Assembly (NCBI GenBank): GCA_024220525.1
Contig: JAMYWO010000383.1
Location: forward strand, 1 to 33,629
From: Cochliopodium minus
Lineage: Eukaryota > Discosea > Himatismenida > Cochliopodiidae
Length of the DNA stretch: 33,629 nt
Direction: 5' to 3'
Part shown: piece after piece, positions 9,191-19,037 of the stretch
Position numbering within the stretch: the first letter of the stretch is position 1
How the letters are laid out: each line of letters begins with the position of its first letter
Notes under the pieces: generated by a model
Told to the model about the DNA's origin: nothing
Seen by the model: the letters and a program-made list of their open reading frames with translations, nothing else
Database searches by the model: none
Position numbers and translations under genes: made by a program

Positions 9191-11931
9191 TTAATTATAT
9201 TTCTTCAAATCCTCCAAGATCTTTCTGGCAGCATTTCGAGAAGGTGCACCAGTAACACCACCACCTTTTTGAAATACTATTATAAAAAATATTCAATAAA
9301 AAACAAAAAAATGTTGCCTGGATGGGCGGAACTTCCGCAAAGGTATAAATTGCTGATTGGAGTGGTATAATTTGTGTAACCAGGAGTTGGCCTCATCATG
9401 TACAGTTGATTTAAACCCAGACTTCCATGAAAGATATTGCCCCCAGTAAGACCAAATGTTTTTTCAAGATCAGGAGGTGCTTTATAATTAAAAAAAAAAG
9501 TTATTGTAAAAACTTTAACCAAAAATGTTGAATTGTTTTACTTAACATATCGTAGCCAACGATAGAACTAGAAAAGTTGGGTATGTACTCATCCATAGTT
9601 GAAAAGACTGTCTTTGCATATTCGTTTTTGGTTTTTTCCTTTTTTTTAAGAAAATAAGTAAAACAATTTGAAATAAAAATATTTTAAAATAAAAAAAATA
9701 AAATTGTACATTCCAGTCATAATGATAAGGAGTATATTGACAAAATAATAAAGCTACATGTTTCCCAGGAGGAGAAATAGTTGGATCTCTAGTTATTGAG
9801 AAATTATTTTTTAAAAAAAATCCACCGAAAAGTAAAATGTATTACAATGAAGATGGGATGACCATTTCGATAAGAGGGCTTTTAGATGGCCTCTTGTTGT
9901 AAAGGGAGTCCAAGTAGCAAGTTTCTATGTCACGAGAATTCTCACAGTTGATGTGAATGGTTCCGTAGTGTTGTGGGCCTGGTTGGTTTCCCTTGTTGGG
10001 CAAACACTTGAAATCTGGCAATCTATCAAGTGCTACATTGATTTTTGTAACTATTTTTTTTTTTAAATTAAATTATAAACTTCTATGTTGAAAGAAAAAG
10101 AAAATGACTGATGATTAATTAAACTAAAAATTTGAACCAGGAGAAGAGTAATCTATTTTTTCTATTCTACTGATAAACTCTTCAGGAAGTTGGTCCCTTT
10201 CCAATAATTGTTGAAAGGTGACGGCCGCAGTAGCATTAGAAACAACGATATTGGACTCAATCTTCTCTCCTCCCTTCAAAACAACACCCATAGCTTTCCC
10301 GTTTTTCACCAAAATTTTATCTACTGATTGATTTACAGCAATGGTTGCACCACTAGCAAGAGCAGATTGCGCAATACTCTCACTAAAAAATTTAGAGTTT
10401 TAAATTAATAAATTAAAAAAATAATTTTTTTTTTCAATTTTTTGTTTACGAAATTCCACCCATTCCACCTCTCACAAATCTTTTTTTTATTTGGTTATTA
10501 AGAAGAATAAAAAGTTTTTAATAAAAAGTACGCCTACAAAAAAAACCGTTAGTTTTTAAATTTAATAAAATTCTTGTTAATTTGGTTACCCAAATTCCTA
10601 GATTTTCAGAATGAATAAAAATGATGATTAGTTTTTTTTTTATTTTTATAAAAAAAAACCTCTGACGCCATCGGTTACACCCATTGAATGATGTAATAAT
10701 ACATATCCAGACCCAACAGAGTTAGGAGAGAGGTAAGCACCAGTTAAAGAATCTGTGGCAAGGGTGGCTCTGAGAGGCTCTAACATTTTAATAGTTTATC
10801 ATTAATTAATTTTTTTTAAAAAATTTATTTATTTATTTGTTAGTTTTTTTCTAAACCTGATTCAAACCATTTCTCCAAGATTCTGTTTGCAGGAGAAGTC
10901 ACTAACTCGTAAAAGGCGAGCAAATCTTTACCCAACTTTCCAGCTTCCTTTGCGAAATAGACCACTTCCTTCAAAATTTTGAGTTTTTCTGAAAAACTGG
11001 TTTCTTTTCTCAATAAGTTGTGCAAATCTGAAAAATAAATTTTTTCAAAATTAAAAATTAAATATGAGAAAAAGAAAAGTAAATTTTTTTTTTCAAAACC
11101 AATTGGTTCTCTGTCACATAGCGATTCCCAAAACAAACAGATGTTGTTGAGTTGTTCGTCAAATTTGAAATAGTTCTCCGCATCTTTTTTGCTGAATTTT
11201 CCTATTTCCCTCTGCGTCATTTCGTGGTCAGGACCCATCATCAAATATCTCCCATCTTTTTTTCAAAAAAAAAATGAAAGGTTTGAAATTAAAAAAAAAT
11301 ATTTTAACGAATTAAATTATTAATATTTTGCCCCTTAATGGAGTAAATTTTGATGGATTTCTTGGGTAGAAATGGAGCCCATATTTTTTTAGTTCTAATT
11401 CTTCGATCACTTGTGGTCTCAGAAGTCCTGATACATATGAACATCTGGAAAACTTGAATCCCTCCACAATTTCTTCTGTAACAGCTGCGCCTTTATAAAA
11501 TTTTCACATGAAAATTTTTAACACTTGTTTATCTTTTTAAAAATGAATTGATTTTTTTTTTTTACCTCCTATCACATCTCTTCTTTCTAGACATAGAACC
11601 TTTAATCCTTTTCTTGCAAGATAATTGCTACATATCAATCCATTATGACCTATGCATGAATTTTTGATGATATTTTATAAATGTTTTCAGATATTTACCT
11701 GCTCCAATCACTATTGCATCCCATTTGTTTGTTTTTGGAATTCTTTTAAAGATTTTGGAATTAAAATTTGGAAAAGAAATTTCCAATTCATTGAATTATT
11801 TTTTTTAATACATCAATATAAAATAATTAAAGGCAATATTTTATTATAAAAACATAGTACAATGATGGATATGTTCCATAGCAATTTTTTCTGATTTTAT
11901 TGATTTCCTTCTTGAATCTCTTTATATTCAT
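9191..11931 (-). CDS. PYROXD2: PYROXD2-type FAD-dependent oxidoreductase, about 568 aa, 16 exons
   Basis: Exons: 11931-11861, 11742-11699, 11649-11566, 11490-11332, 11255-11100, 11027-10857, 10779-10660, 10597-10590 (8 nt), 10533-10532 (2 nt), 10479-10450, 10382-10138, 10050-9846, 9788-9710, 9638-9542, 9479-9318, 9264-9191. The product tracks human PYROXD2 end to end: FAD Rossmann motif [12 protein letters not shown], then [100 protein letters not shown]. The N-terminal ~18 residues are basic without acidic runs ([16 protein letters not shown]), consistent with the mitochondrial site known for PYROXD2. Two introns use GC donors (9265-9317, 11256-11331), and no GT donor nearby keeps the frame. 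The 8-nt and 2-nt exons are the uncertain part (see findings). The start lies 46 bp from a divergent gene. Substrate unknown. Confidence 0.9.
9265..9317 (-). other. GC-AG intron in the PYROXD2-like gene
   Basis: The junction CCAG|GCAACA ... AAAAAG|GTGGTGG joins AHPG to GGVTGAPS, exactly as in human PYROXD2 (AHPGGGVMGA). Reading on without splicing gives a stop after ~12 residues, and no GT donor fits the frame. Confidence 0.85.
10532..10533 (-). other. proposed 2-nt exon (GC) of the PYROXD2-like gene
   Basis: On the minus strand the dinucleotide GC sits between a T-run acceptor (TTTTGTAG) and a donor (GTACTT). With the 8-nt exon upstream it completes the codon GC|A and gives GIWAFVRGGMG, the same length as human GAWGYVQGGMG and with the Trp kept. 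It depends on the donor chosen for the exon ending at 10660. Confidence 0.55.
10590..10597 (-). other. 8-nt microexon (GAATTTGG) of the PYROXD2-like gene
   Basis: It is flanked by acceptor AAAATCTAG and donor GTAACC and is needed to bridge GVRG and FVRGGMG in frame. It adds Gly-Ile-Trp (with the 2-nt exon) or Glu-Phe-Gly (alternative donor GTCAGA at 10666, no 2-nt exon). Skipping it is in frame only with a poor acceptor and loses the conserved WGYV stretch. Confidence 0.65.
11256..11331 (-). other. second GC-AG intron in the PYROXD2-like gene
   Basis: The donor reads AAGGG|GCAAAA and the acceptor AAAAAAAG. It joins FTPLR to [10 protein letters not shown] in the order found in PYROXD2. Without splicing a TAA follows within a few codons, and no in-frame GT lies before it. 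Confidence 0.8.
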
Positions 11932-11977
11932 TTTTTTTTTTTATTTTTTCAATCGAAAATAAAAAAAAAGCGTGTTA
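11932..11977. promoter_or_regulatory. 46-bp divergent intergenic/promoter region
   Basis: Only 46 bp separate the ATG of the minus-strand oxidoreductase gene (11931) from the ATG of the plus-strand ankyrin gene (11978). It is a T-run followed by an A-run with TCAATCGAAAA at the switch, a near palindrome. Both promoters and both 5' leaders must fit here or overlap the opposite gene. Confidence 0.6.
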
Positions 11978-13545
11978 ATGGAGATACATGAAGCTGCAAC
12001 ATGGGGTCATTATTTCGTGGTAAAAGTGTTGTTAGACAAATTAAATCCAAAATCAAAAAAAATAAATGAGAAAAATGGGTGAGTCTTTCGTCAAAACAAT
12101 TGATATCTCCAACTTTCACCTTTAAATAAATATAGATGAAAAATATATTGAACAATTATAAATTAAATAAAACAATCAAAATATTGCATAAATGTTTCTG
12201 AAATTGGTTCAAAATATTAAAATATGGAGTGGGGAAAATAAAATTTATTCCTTCCACCGATATATAACGGATCTGCATAATATAAATCAAATTACATATC
12301 ATCTCAAATAAAATTAATATGACAAAATAATATTTTTAATTGCGATAATTTAGAGATGGGATGACACCATTGCATCTGGCAGTACTATCTGGATCGATGA
12401 ATACAATTGAATTGTTGATTGAAAAGGGTAAGAAAAATCTTAGAACAACTTTCAATAATATAAGATTGAAAATGTGATATTGAAAGAATTTTAATCATCG
12501 ACAAGAATAATTATAAAATAATGGCATTATTTTGCAATTTGATTTGCAATAGGATACTATATTATTCATTTTTGGTTTACACACAATTTTACATTTGATT
12601 TATTTTCAAATAGGAGCAAATCCCAATATAAAGAATCAGGATGGGAAGACTTCATTCGAACTAACAGATAAAAAAACGATTTTGGATTTATTGGAGAAAT
12701 ATAAGGGAGATGATCAGGAAGGTGGAGAGGAAGATAGGGAGAATGAGGATGATGAATCATATGGATCGGATTTAGATAAAGAAAAAAAAAATAATGAGAA
12801 TAATAAAGAGACAGAGGAAATACGGGAGAATATGGAGAATAATAGCAAAGAAGAATATTCCTCGGACAAATCATCTTCAGAGAAATCCTCTTCAAAAAAC
12901 TCAAAGAATGGAACCAAAAAAATAATAAAGAAAAAGATCAGGAATACCAATCCTACTCATGGAAGCACACATCATACAATGAATCATAATAATCATAATA
13001 ATACACATCTTCATTTAGCGAAGAAAAAAATCAAGCTGAAAAGCAAAAAGAAAAAACATATAAAGAAAAATCAAGATGATAATGCTCACGATGATCAAGA
13101 TATCAGCGATAATAATCAAAATGATTCCTTCTTCATTCCATCTTATTCTTCCAAAATCCATGTTTCCGATTCCCACAAAATCTCCCCCAACGTCTGGGAT
13201 TCCATCGCAAACAAACTTATAAGCAAAAAAAAATCATCCATTGATGATTTCGATAATCTCAACCCAGTCCCCAACAAATACAAAATCACCAACAATAAAA
13301 ATAACAACAAATCATTACACTACGATTTTTCTTCTACCACTCCTTCCTTTTCTTCCAAACTAGATCCTTTTCCTGTTCTCATTGAGGACAAAGACAACGT
13401 GTATTGGAAATCCATTGAACACGCTGTCCATTCCAAGTTCCCTCAGTCTCCCATGCTCCTTGAGAAGCAACGTGATGAACGATACAGGAGCCAGACTTTG
13501 CCTACTGCTTTCTCCAAGAATCATGACACACAAAAGGATTTTTGA
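11978..13545 (+). CDS. ankyrin-repeat protein with long charged tail, 368 aa
   Basis: Exons: 11978-12078, 12354-12427, 12614-13545, with GT-AG introns of 275 and 186 nt, phases 2 and 1. The first ~85 residues hold about three ankyrin repeats split by the introns: IHEAATWGHYFVVKVLLDK, then GMTPLHLAVLSGSMNTIELL, then GANPNIKNQDGKTSFEL. The remaining ~280 residues are low-complexity: acidic/Asn-rich, then Ser-rich (SSSEKSSSKNSK), then a Lys-rich block (AKKKIKLKSKKKKHIKKNQ) that could be a nuclear localisation signal, and a Ser/Pro/Asn-rich end. The ankyrin part would bind another protein. The tail is probably disordered. The ATG is the first one in frame with the ankyrin helix. Confidence 0.8.
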
Positions 13546-13842
13546 TTGATTTGATAGTTCCTCAACTATTTTGTTTATTATTTTAAATTTTTTCAAAGAA
13601 TAAAAAAAGAATAAAAAAAATTATGTATTTTATTTATCTACACTAGTATTTTCAACATTTGTCTCAATTGCTATTATTCATAGTTGGTTATTTTTAAAAA
13701 CTTTATTGGCAACCTCCAAAATAATTCTTTTTGATTCGATTCATTTAAATATAATATAATATAAATGAATGATTCCAATATGAAAAATTTTTATTTCTTT
13801 TTAATTTGGACTTCTTATCAAAAAAAAAAATTGAATCGAATC

Positions 13843-15795
13843 ATGAAAGGTAAAGAACATTTCATATCATCTATATAAATAAAAAATCATTGATAAAATA
13901 TGGAATAAAAATTATTTTTCATTTTCTTTTCTCGAAAGGAGATGATAACAAAATTGATCAAGGATCAAAGAAAAAATCAAAACTGAATCAAGATATTGGG
14001 AAAATTCCGAACGAAAATGAACTTGAAAAGATATTCAATCTATACTATGGAATAGGCCTGAAGATCGATCAAAAAGCAGCAAAGAGATTATGTTTAAAGT
14101 TGGCGGAGGAAGGAAATGAAATAGCGAAAGGATTTCAATTATTTAATGGATGGAAAAGTGAGAAAGATTTTGTGAAGATTTTCGAGTTGTTCAATTCTTA
14201 TTACAACAAAAACAAATATAAATCAGAGAAACAAGATATTGATCTTGCCATATGTATGCATTTCCTTGGAGGTTCTTATTATGTAAAAAAAAAACAATGT
14301 TTTTGAATTATTTTATTTTGTTTAAAACTTTATTTTTAGTTTAAAACTTTAAATTTTTTTTTGGTTTTAATATTTTTTTTTTGGTTTTAATATTTTTTTT
14401 TTTGGTTTTTTTTTTAAAAAAATTAAATTTTTTTCCAGACCGGAATGGGAGTAAAAAGAAACATCTTAAAAGCAATGGAACTCTATGAAACATCAATGGA
14501 TTTGGGATACAGTGAATCACATGTATGTCTGGGACTAATTTACAACAGAGAGAACAAAGTGGAAAAAGCAAAGGAATATTTTGAAAGAGGAGTGGAATTA
14601 AACAATAGTTCCGCCATGATAAACTTATCTTTTCTTTTCGGTGATTCTAAAAAATCAGTTTATTACCTGGAAAAAGCTGCGGAACTTGACAACACTTTGG
14701 CGATGAGAAACTTATCTGTTGCTTATATGAACGGAAGTTTTGGATTAGAAGTAGATTTTATAAAATCTGTTGAGTATTTGCAAAGGGCTGTCGATTTGGG
14801 TGATTGCCCTGCTATGGTAAAGTTGGGTTTTTTTTACGAAAGTGGAAAATGCGATCTCAAAGTAGATTATGAAAAAGGTTTTTTATTTTTTTTTTTATTT
14901 TTTTTTTTTATTTTTTTTTTAATAAAGCTTTCAAACTTTATGAAAGAGCTTCTGATAAAAACTCTGGTCCAGGTTTTAATGGTTTGGCAACACTTTATTT
15001 AAATGGGAGAGGTGTTGAAAAAAATGTGCAAAAGTCAATGCAATTATACGAAATAGCGGGACAACTGAACCATGCAGAGGCTTTTTATAATCTTGCTTTG
15101 ATATACCAATTAGGAAAAGAAGGTAAATCTATTGATTAAATCTTTTTTTTCTTAAGATAGATTTAAAATTTAATCTTTCTTTAAAAGGAGTTGAATCAAA
15201 TAATGAAAAAGCAATTGAATTTTTTTCAAAAGCATCAGATTTAGGAGATGAGTACTCAATGTTTGAATTGGCGCATATCTACAAACATGAATTGGGGAAC
15301 GTTGAAAAATTTTTGTTCTATCTTGACAAAGCATCTGATCTGGGTGACATTGAATCGATCCACATTCTTTCGGATACTTATGAGAAAGGAGAGGGAGTTC
15401 AGGTTGATCTCCAAAAATCTATTTTTTATTTAAACAAAGCTGCGAGATTGGGTGATGCTGGCTCATTGAGGCATCTTTATGAGATTTATAGATACAAAAT
15501 TGTAGATCATGAAAAAAGTTTGAATTATTTGTTTGAAATGTACTGTATCACTCGATCAAGACAACTTTATGAGGAAATGGTGGATCTGGTCTCCAAAAAA
15601 CAAATAACTTGGAAGAAAGAAATACATAGATTATTCCAATCAAATATAGATGACAAAGTGATCACACTGTTGTTGATTACCAAAGAAAGGAGTTTGTCAG
15701 AAAAGAATATAACAAACCCACTCAATAAAGGAACCACAATGATCATCATTAAATACCTTTTTCATTTTTCACAATTTGAAAATCAAATGAAATAA
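13843..15795 (+). CDS. Sel1-like repeat (TPR-like) protein, 530 aa
   Basis: Exons: 13843-13849, 13939-14282, 14439-14877, 14928-15122, 15188-15795. After a short charged N-terminus the protein is an array of about ten Sel1-type repeats (A-x2-LG-x2-Y-x-G-x-G-V), helix pairs such as CLGLIYNRENKVEKAKEYFE, LAMRNLSVAYMNGSFGLEVD, GLATLYLNGRGVEKNVQKSM and IHILSDTYEKGEGVQVDLQK. Sel1 arrays are scaffolds, for example in ER quality control and in protist signalling; no signal peptide is visible here, so it is probably cytosolic. Exon 1 codes only Met-Lys and one base (ATGAAAG), spliced by an 89-nt intron to GA GAT GAT. No ATG that could replace this start lies in exon 2. Intron 3 (50 nt) is almost pure T. 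Confidence 0.8.
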
Positions 15796-16070
15796 AGTTA
15801 TAATTATTTCAAAAAAATTTTATTAAACAAAAATAATATATCTTTCTTTTTAAATTTGATTTCCTTTGTTTTTTTTAGTCCCGATTAAGAAGTTTCCTTT
15901 TCTGATTTAACTAAGGTGTTGCAAAGACCAAAGAGAAAAAATACAGTATATGGAAGATATCTGAGAAAAAAAAAGGAGGTGTATAATCAAAGAAAAAGAG
16001 AAAGAGATATGGAGTGAAATCAACCAAATGATGGAGATGTCGCTTTCAAAAAAAAAAAAGTGAATTTCTT

Positions 16071-17399
16071 TTAGAGGAAATTATTTTGAAGAGTATCGAC
16101 AAAAAAGCTATCATTGTTATATGATTCCATGTTGTTGGAAGATGCCAAACTGGATCCAGCAAAATAGTTTTCCCAGGGTCTTTGATGGTTGTTGGTCATG
16201 AAATCATTAGAGGATTTGAGATAATGATTGCGATCCTGGAAATCATTTGAGGATTTGAGGTTGACGAGGTTCTTCTGTTCCATCTTCATAACATATTGTT
16301 GCTGTTGCTGTTGTTGCTGTTGTTGGTAGATGGATTCTTGTTGTTGTTGGGAGATGACTTCGTTGGGATAAGGATAGACGACGTTGTGGGGCATGTAATA
16401 TACAACCTGAGTCTGGGAATCGTTATGGGGGAATCCGATGGCCTGATATTCGGATTGCTGCTGTCTGAGGATCTGCATCTGCTGTGGAGCATTGTTATTG
16501 TTATTCTGATTGCCTTCATCCTCCTCGGTAGATGGAGAGGAATATTCTTCCTCATTGTGGTTATTGATGACCATCATGTTTGTATTGTTGTTAGGAACGA
16601 TCTGAATGCCATTGGGAGCACATTTATCGCAGTTGCATGGATCCTCAATCACAGGCCCGCTGGATTGGGAAGGCCAATATCTCCTCTCCTTTTTCTTCTT
16701 GCGTTGATCGTAGAAGGTATAGGCCCATTTCCCTCTTGCACCCTTGATTAGATCTACCTCTGATTGAATCTTGCCTTTCAAAAAGACCTTGCAATATAAT
16801 TTTGAGTCCTTATTAGCCTGGCAACCGGATCTATGTATTTCAAAGCAATAATTCACGCGCTTCCTCTTGGGAGTTTCTTTTTTCTTCTTTGGAGTTTTCC
16901 CATTCTTCTTCGTTTTTTTGTTGGGCGATTGTGATGGTTGGTCGGTCTCATTTTGGAGCTTTACCAATTCATCTATCTCTCCATCATTGCTTTTGCTTGT
17001 CACCTCTGTTATTGTGGTCACCACATTCTTTGATGTTTCTGCGAGATTCTTTCTTTTTTTTGCAGTTTTTTTTGTATTGCTTGGATTGATTATTGGTTGC
17101 ACCACATTTACTGTTGTGGCATTATTGCTGATGTTGTTTGTTAACATATTGTGATTTATATTTAATGGCACTATTGTTATGACCCCATTTGGTATCATGT
17201 TACCCAAAGGCACATTTGGCATTAATAGATTTTGATGCATTGATGATGGTAGATTTTGTTGCTCTACCTTTTGGATGTGATTAAATTTTTTCTCATTTTC
17301 CATTAATTTTTGTTTTTCTTGTGAGGTTTCAGAGACTGGTGATATTAATGCATTGAAGTAATCATCAAAATTACAAGTATCTATCAGGTCTACTGACAT
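16071..17399 (-). CDS. intronless Q/N-rich protein with basic and Cys-rich central module, 442 aa
   Basis: One uninterrupted frame starting at the ATG at 17399. Residues 1-160 are polar with Asn/Val/Ile stretches. Residues ~165-190 are very basic (KKTKKNGKTPKKKKETPKRK), a likely nuclear localisation signal. Residues ~190-270 look like a folded module rich in Cys and aromatics (NYCFEIHRSGCQANKDSKLY, then GARGKWAYTFYDQ, then EDPCNCDKCAPNG). The C-terminal third is Gln/Asn-rich with a run of ten Gln encoded by mixed CAA/CAG. Nuclear signal, folded basic/Cys module and polyQ tail together suggest a transcription or chromatin regulator. I do not recognise the family, and the zinc-binding idea rests only on Cys spacing. 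Confidence 0.7.
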   Translation of the reverse strand: MSVDLIDTCNFDDYFNALISPVSETSQEKQKLMENEKKFNHIQKVEQQNLPSSMHQNLLMPNVPLGNMIPNGVITIVPLNINHNMLTNNISNNATTVNVVQPIINPSNTKKTAKKRKNLAETSKNVVTTITEVTSKSNDGEIDELVKLQNETDQPSQSPNKKTKKNGKTPKKKKETPKRKRVNYCFEIHRSGCQANKDSKLYCKVFLKGKIQSEVDLIKGARGKWAYTFYDQRKKKKERRYWPSQSSGPVIEDPCNCDKCAPNGIQIVPNNNTNMMVINNHNEEEYSSPSTEEDEGNQNNNNNAPQQMQILRQQQSEYQAIGFPHNDSQTQVVYYMPHNVVYPYPNEVISQQQQESIYQQQQQQQQQQYVMKMEQKNLVNLKSSNDFQDRNHYLKSSNDFMTNNHQRPWENYFAGSSLASSNNMESYNNDSFFVDTLQNNFL

Positions 17400-18036
17400 T
17401 GATTTTTGTTTTTATTTTTATATGGTTTTTATTTGTTTTTTTAGAAAAATAAGAATGAAAAATTCTTTATAATATTAAAGCTTCTTTAATATTTAAATTT
17501 TTTTTTTTTTATTTTTTATTTATAATTTATTTATACTGCAAATAAATATAGAAAAATTTCGTGCTAAAAATTGGCATGCATGCAAAAACTGAAAATAATA
17601 TATTTTCAAAAAAAGAGCCTTTCAATTCTATCCAATTTCTCAATTTCAATTTTATGCAAATAAATTCTAAATTTCTCTCGTTAATTTTACTTCCACTTTT
17701 TTTATGATGCCTAACATTTAAATAATTATGATATATATTCAATCAAAAAAATCCAAATCTCCAATCCAATTTAAGGAATATTCAAAAAGCTATTGAAAAA
17801 GAAGAATTATATTAAATTAAAATTTAATTGAATAAAGAAATTTAAGAAGGAATCTAATCTCACTCTCTAACTTGGACTCTTGAATGATTATAAATATTTT
17901 GGTATTTTCTTGGGTAAGGAGAAAATATGAAAAAGAGCTTAAAAATTTAAAATATCAAATATTTTATATCAAATTAGGTACAATCTTATTATAGCAATAT
18001 ATTTTGCATCAGAATATAATTTAAATATCCTTTTAT
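17400..18036. other. intergenic, no gene seen
   Basis: About 640 bp of AT-rich DNA between the start of the Q/N-rich gene and the inverted-repeat element. It holds long A/T runs, a GCATGCATGC palindrome near 17574 and TATA-like stretches (17519-17550) that could belong to the promoter of the minus-strand gene. No conserved coding frame on either strand. Confidence 0.6.
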
Positions 18037-18235
18037 TTGCTGATTTTTTTTGAAAAATAAAATGTTGTTATCGAAAGAAAAAAATTAAATAATTTTGAGT
18101 TCATTATTTTTTTTGATCAAAAATTAAGAAATAAATTCTTATTTGAAAGAAATAAAGAGAATAAAATGAATACTTTAACAAATAGACATCCAAATGAATC
18201 TATTATTGTCCATTATTTTTGTTTAATCAATATCA
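18037..18235 (+). repeat. left terminal inverted repeat (199 bp)
   Basis: Reverse complement of 19817-20015. Identity stops abruptly on the inner side after AATATCA and on the outer side before TTGC. Confidence 0.9.
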
Positions 18236-18926
18236 AAATTTTATTGAAGGAGAGAATTCAGAAAAAGCAATAGAATTTTCTTTTTTATATTATTTCAACT
18301 TTGAATATTCAAAAAGATGAATAAAAAATTAATTTTTTTTGATGATGATCAAATATTTGATCAAAATGTATCAATTTTGGAAATAGGGTTTGATATTCAT
18401 CAAAAAACATCAAATTTATATGTTAAAATTGTTTTTATTTATTAAAGTTTTTGAACAAAATCTGAATTATTTCTTGATTTGGGTTTAAAAATTTGGCAAG
18501 GGCTTCGCTGCATATGTTGATTTCTTGGATGTGGGGGTGATATAATATTATTAGTAAAAAAAAAAAAAAAAAAAAAAATCAAAGTCCATCCCCATATATT
18601 TGAAAAAAAAAATTTTTTTTTTTTGTTTATTCTTTGATAGGGGAGTTTATGTGGCTTTTGGGGACAAATGGCGAAGATGAAAGTACTTGATTGCTCCAAA
18701 TTTACATGACATTTTGAAGATGAAGTTGTGTTATTTGTTGATGAATTAAAATCTTAAATTATAATCTATTTATATTACCGAAGAATGATTTGCAGTGATA
18801 ATCATATGGCAATCCTTGATAATTTACAAATCAATTAAATAAATAATATAAAATATTCTGATATAAATTACCTTGATTCAATTTATATCAAAGTAATAGA
18901 TCTTCAAAATGGACCATTTCCTGTTC

Positions 18927-19037
18927 ATTTTTCATTTGGTTATTTTCCAGAAGATTTTTTCATTTGGTTATTTTCCAAAGTATTTTTTCATTTGGTTATT
19001 TTCCAAAGTATTTTTTCTTTTGGTTATCTTCCAAAGG
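18927..19037. repeat. 28-bp tandem repeat, four copies, inside the TIR element
   Basis: The phrase CATTTGGTTATTTTCCA recurs at 18933, 18961 and 18989, and as CTTTTGGTTATCTTCCA at 19017, giving an exact period of 28 bp. The first and last copies are slightly diverged and the middle two are identical. Confidence 0.9.

Noticed and set aside
13738-13771. Inverted repeat ATTCATTTA ... TAAATGAAT as a terminator or CRISPR-like hairpin
   Set aside because: A single 9-bp A/T stem in DNA this AT-rich is expected by chance, and it recurs nowhere in the window.
13890-13938. Start of the Sel1 gene inside what I call intron 1 (IKYGIKIIFHFLFS)
   Set aside because: It begins with TTG, not ATG, and the hydrophobic stretch is translated intron (pyrimidine tract before CGAAAG).
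15796-16070. A short gene between the convergent Sel1 and Q/N-rich genes
   Set aside because: Candidate ATGs meet stops within a few codons on both strands. I see only 3' flanking sequence.
16296-16751. Long Leu-rich open frame opposite the Q/N-rich gene
   Set aside because: It is the complement of CAA/CAG and polar codons of the real gene, which yields artificial poly-Leu.
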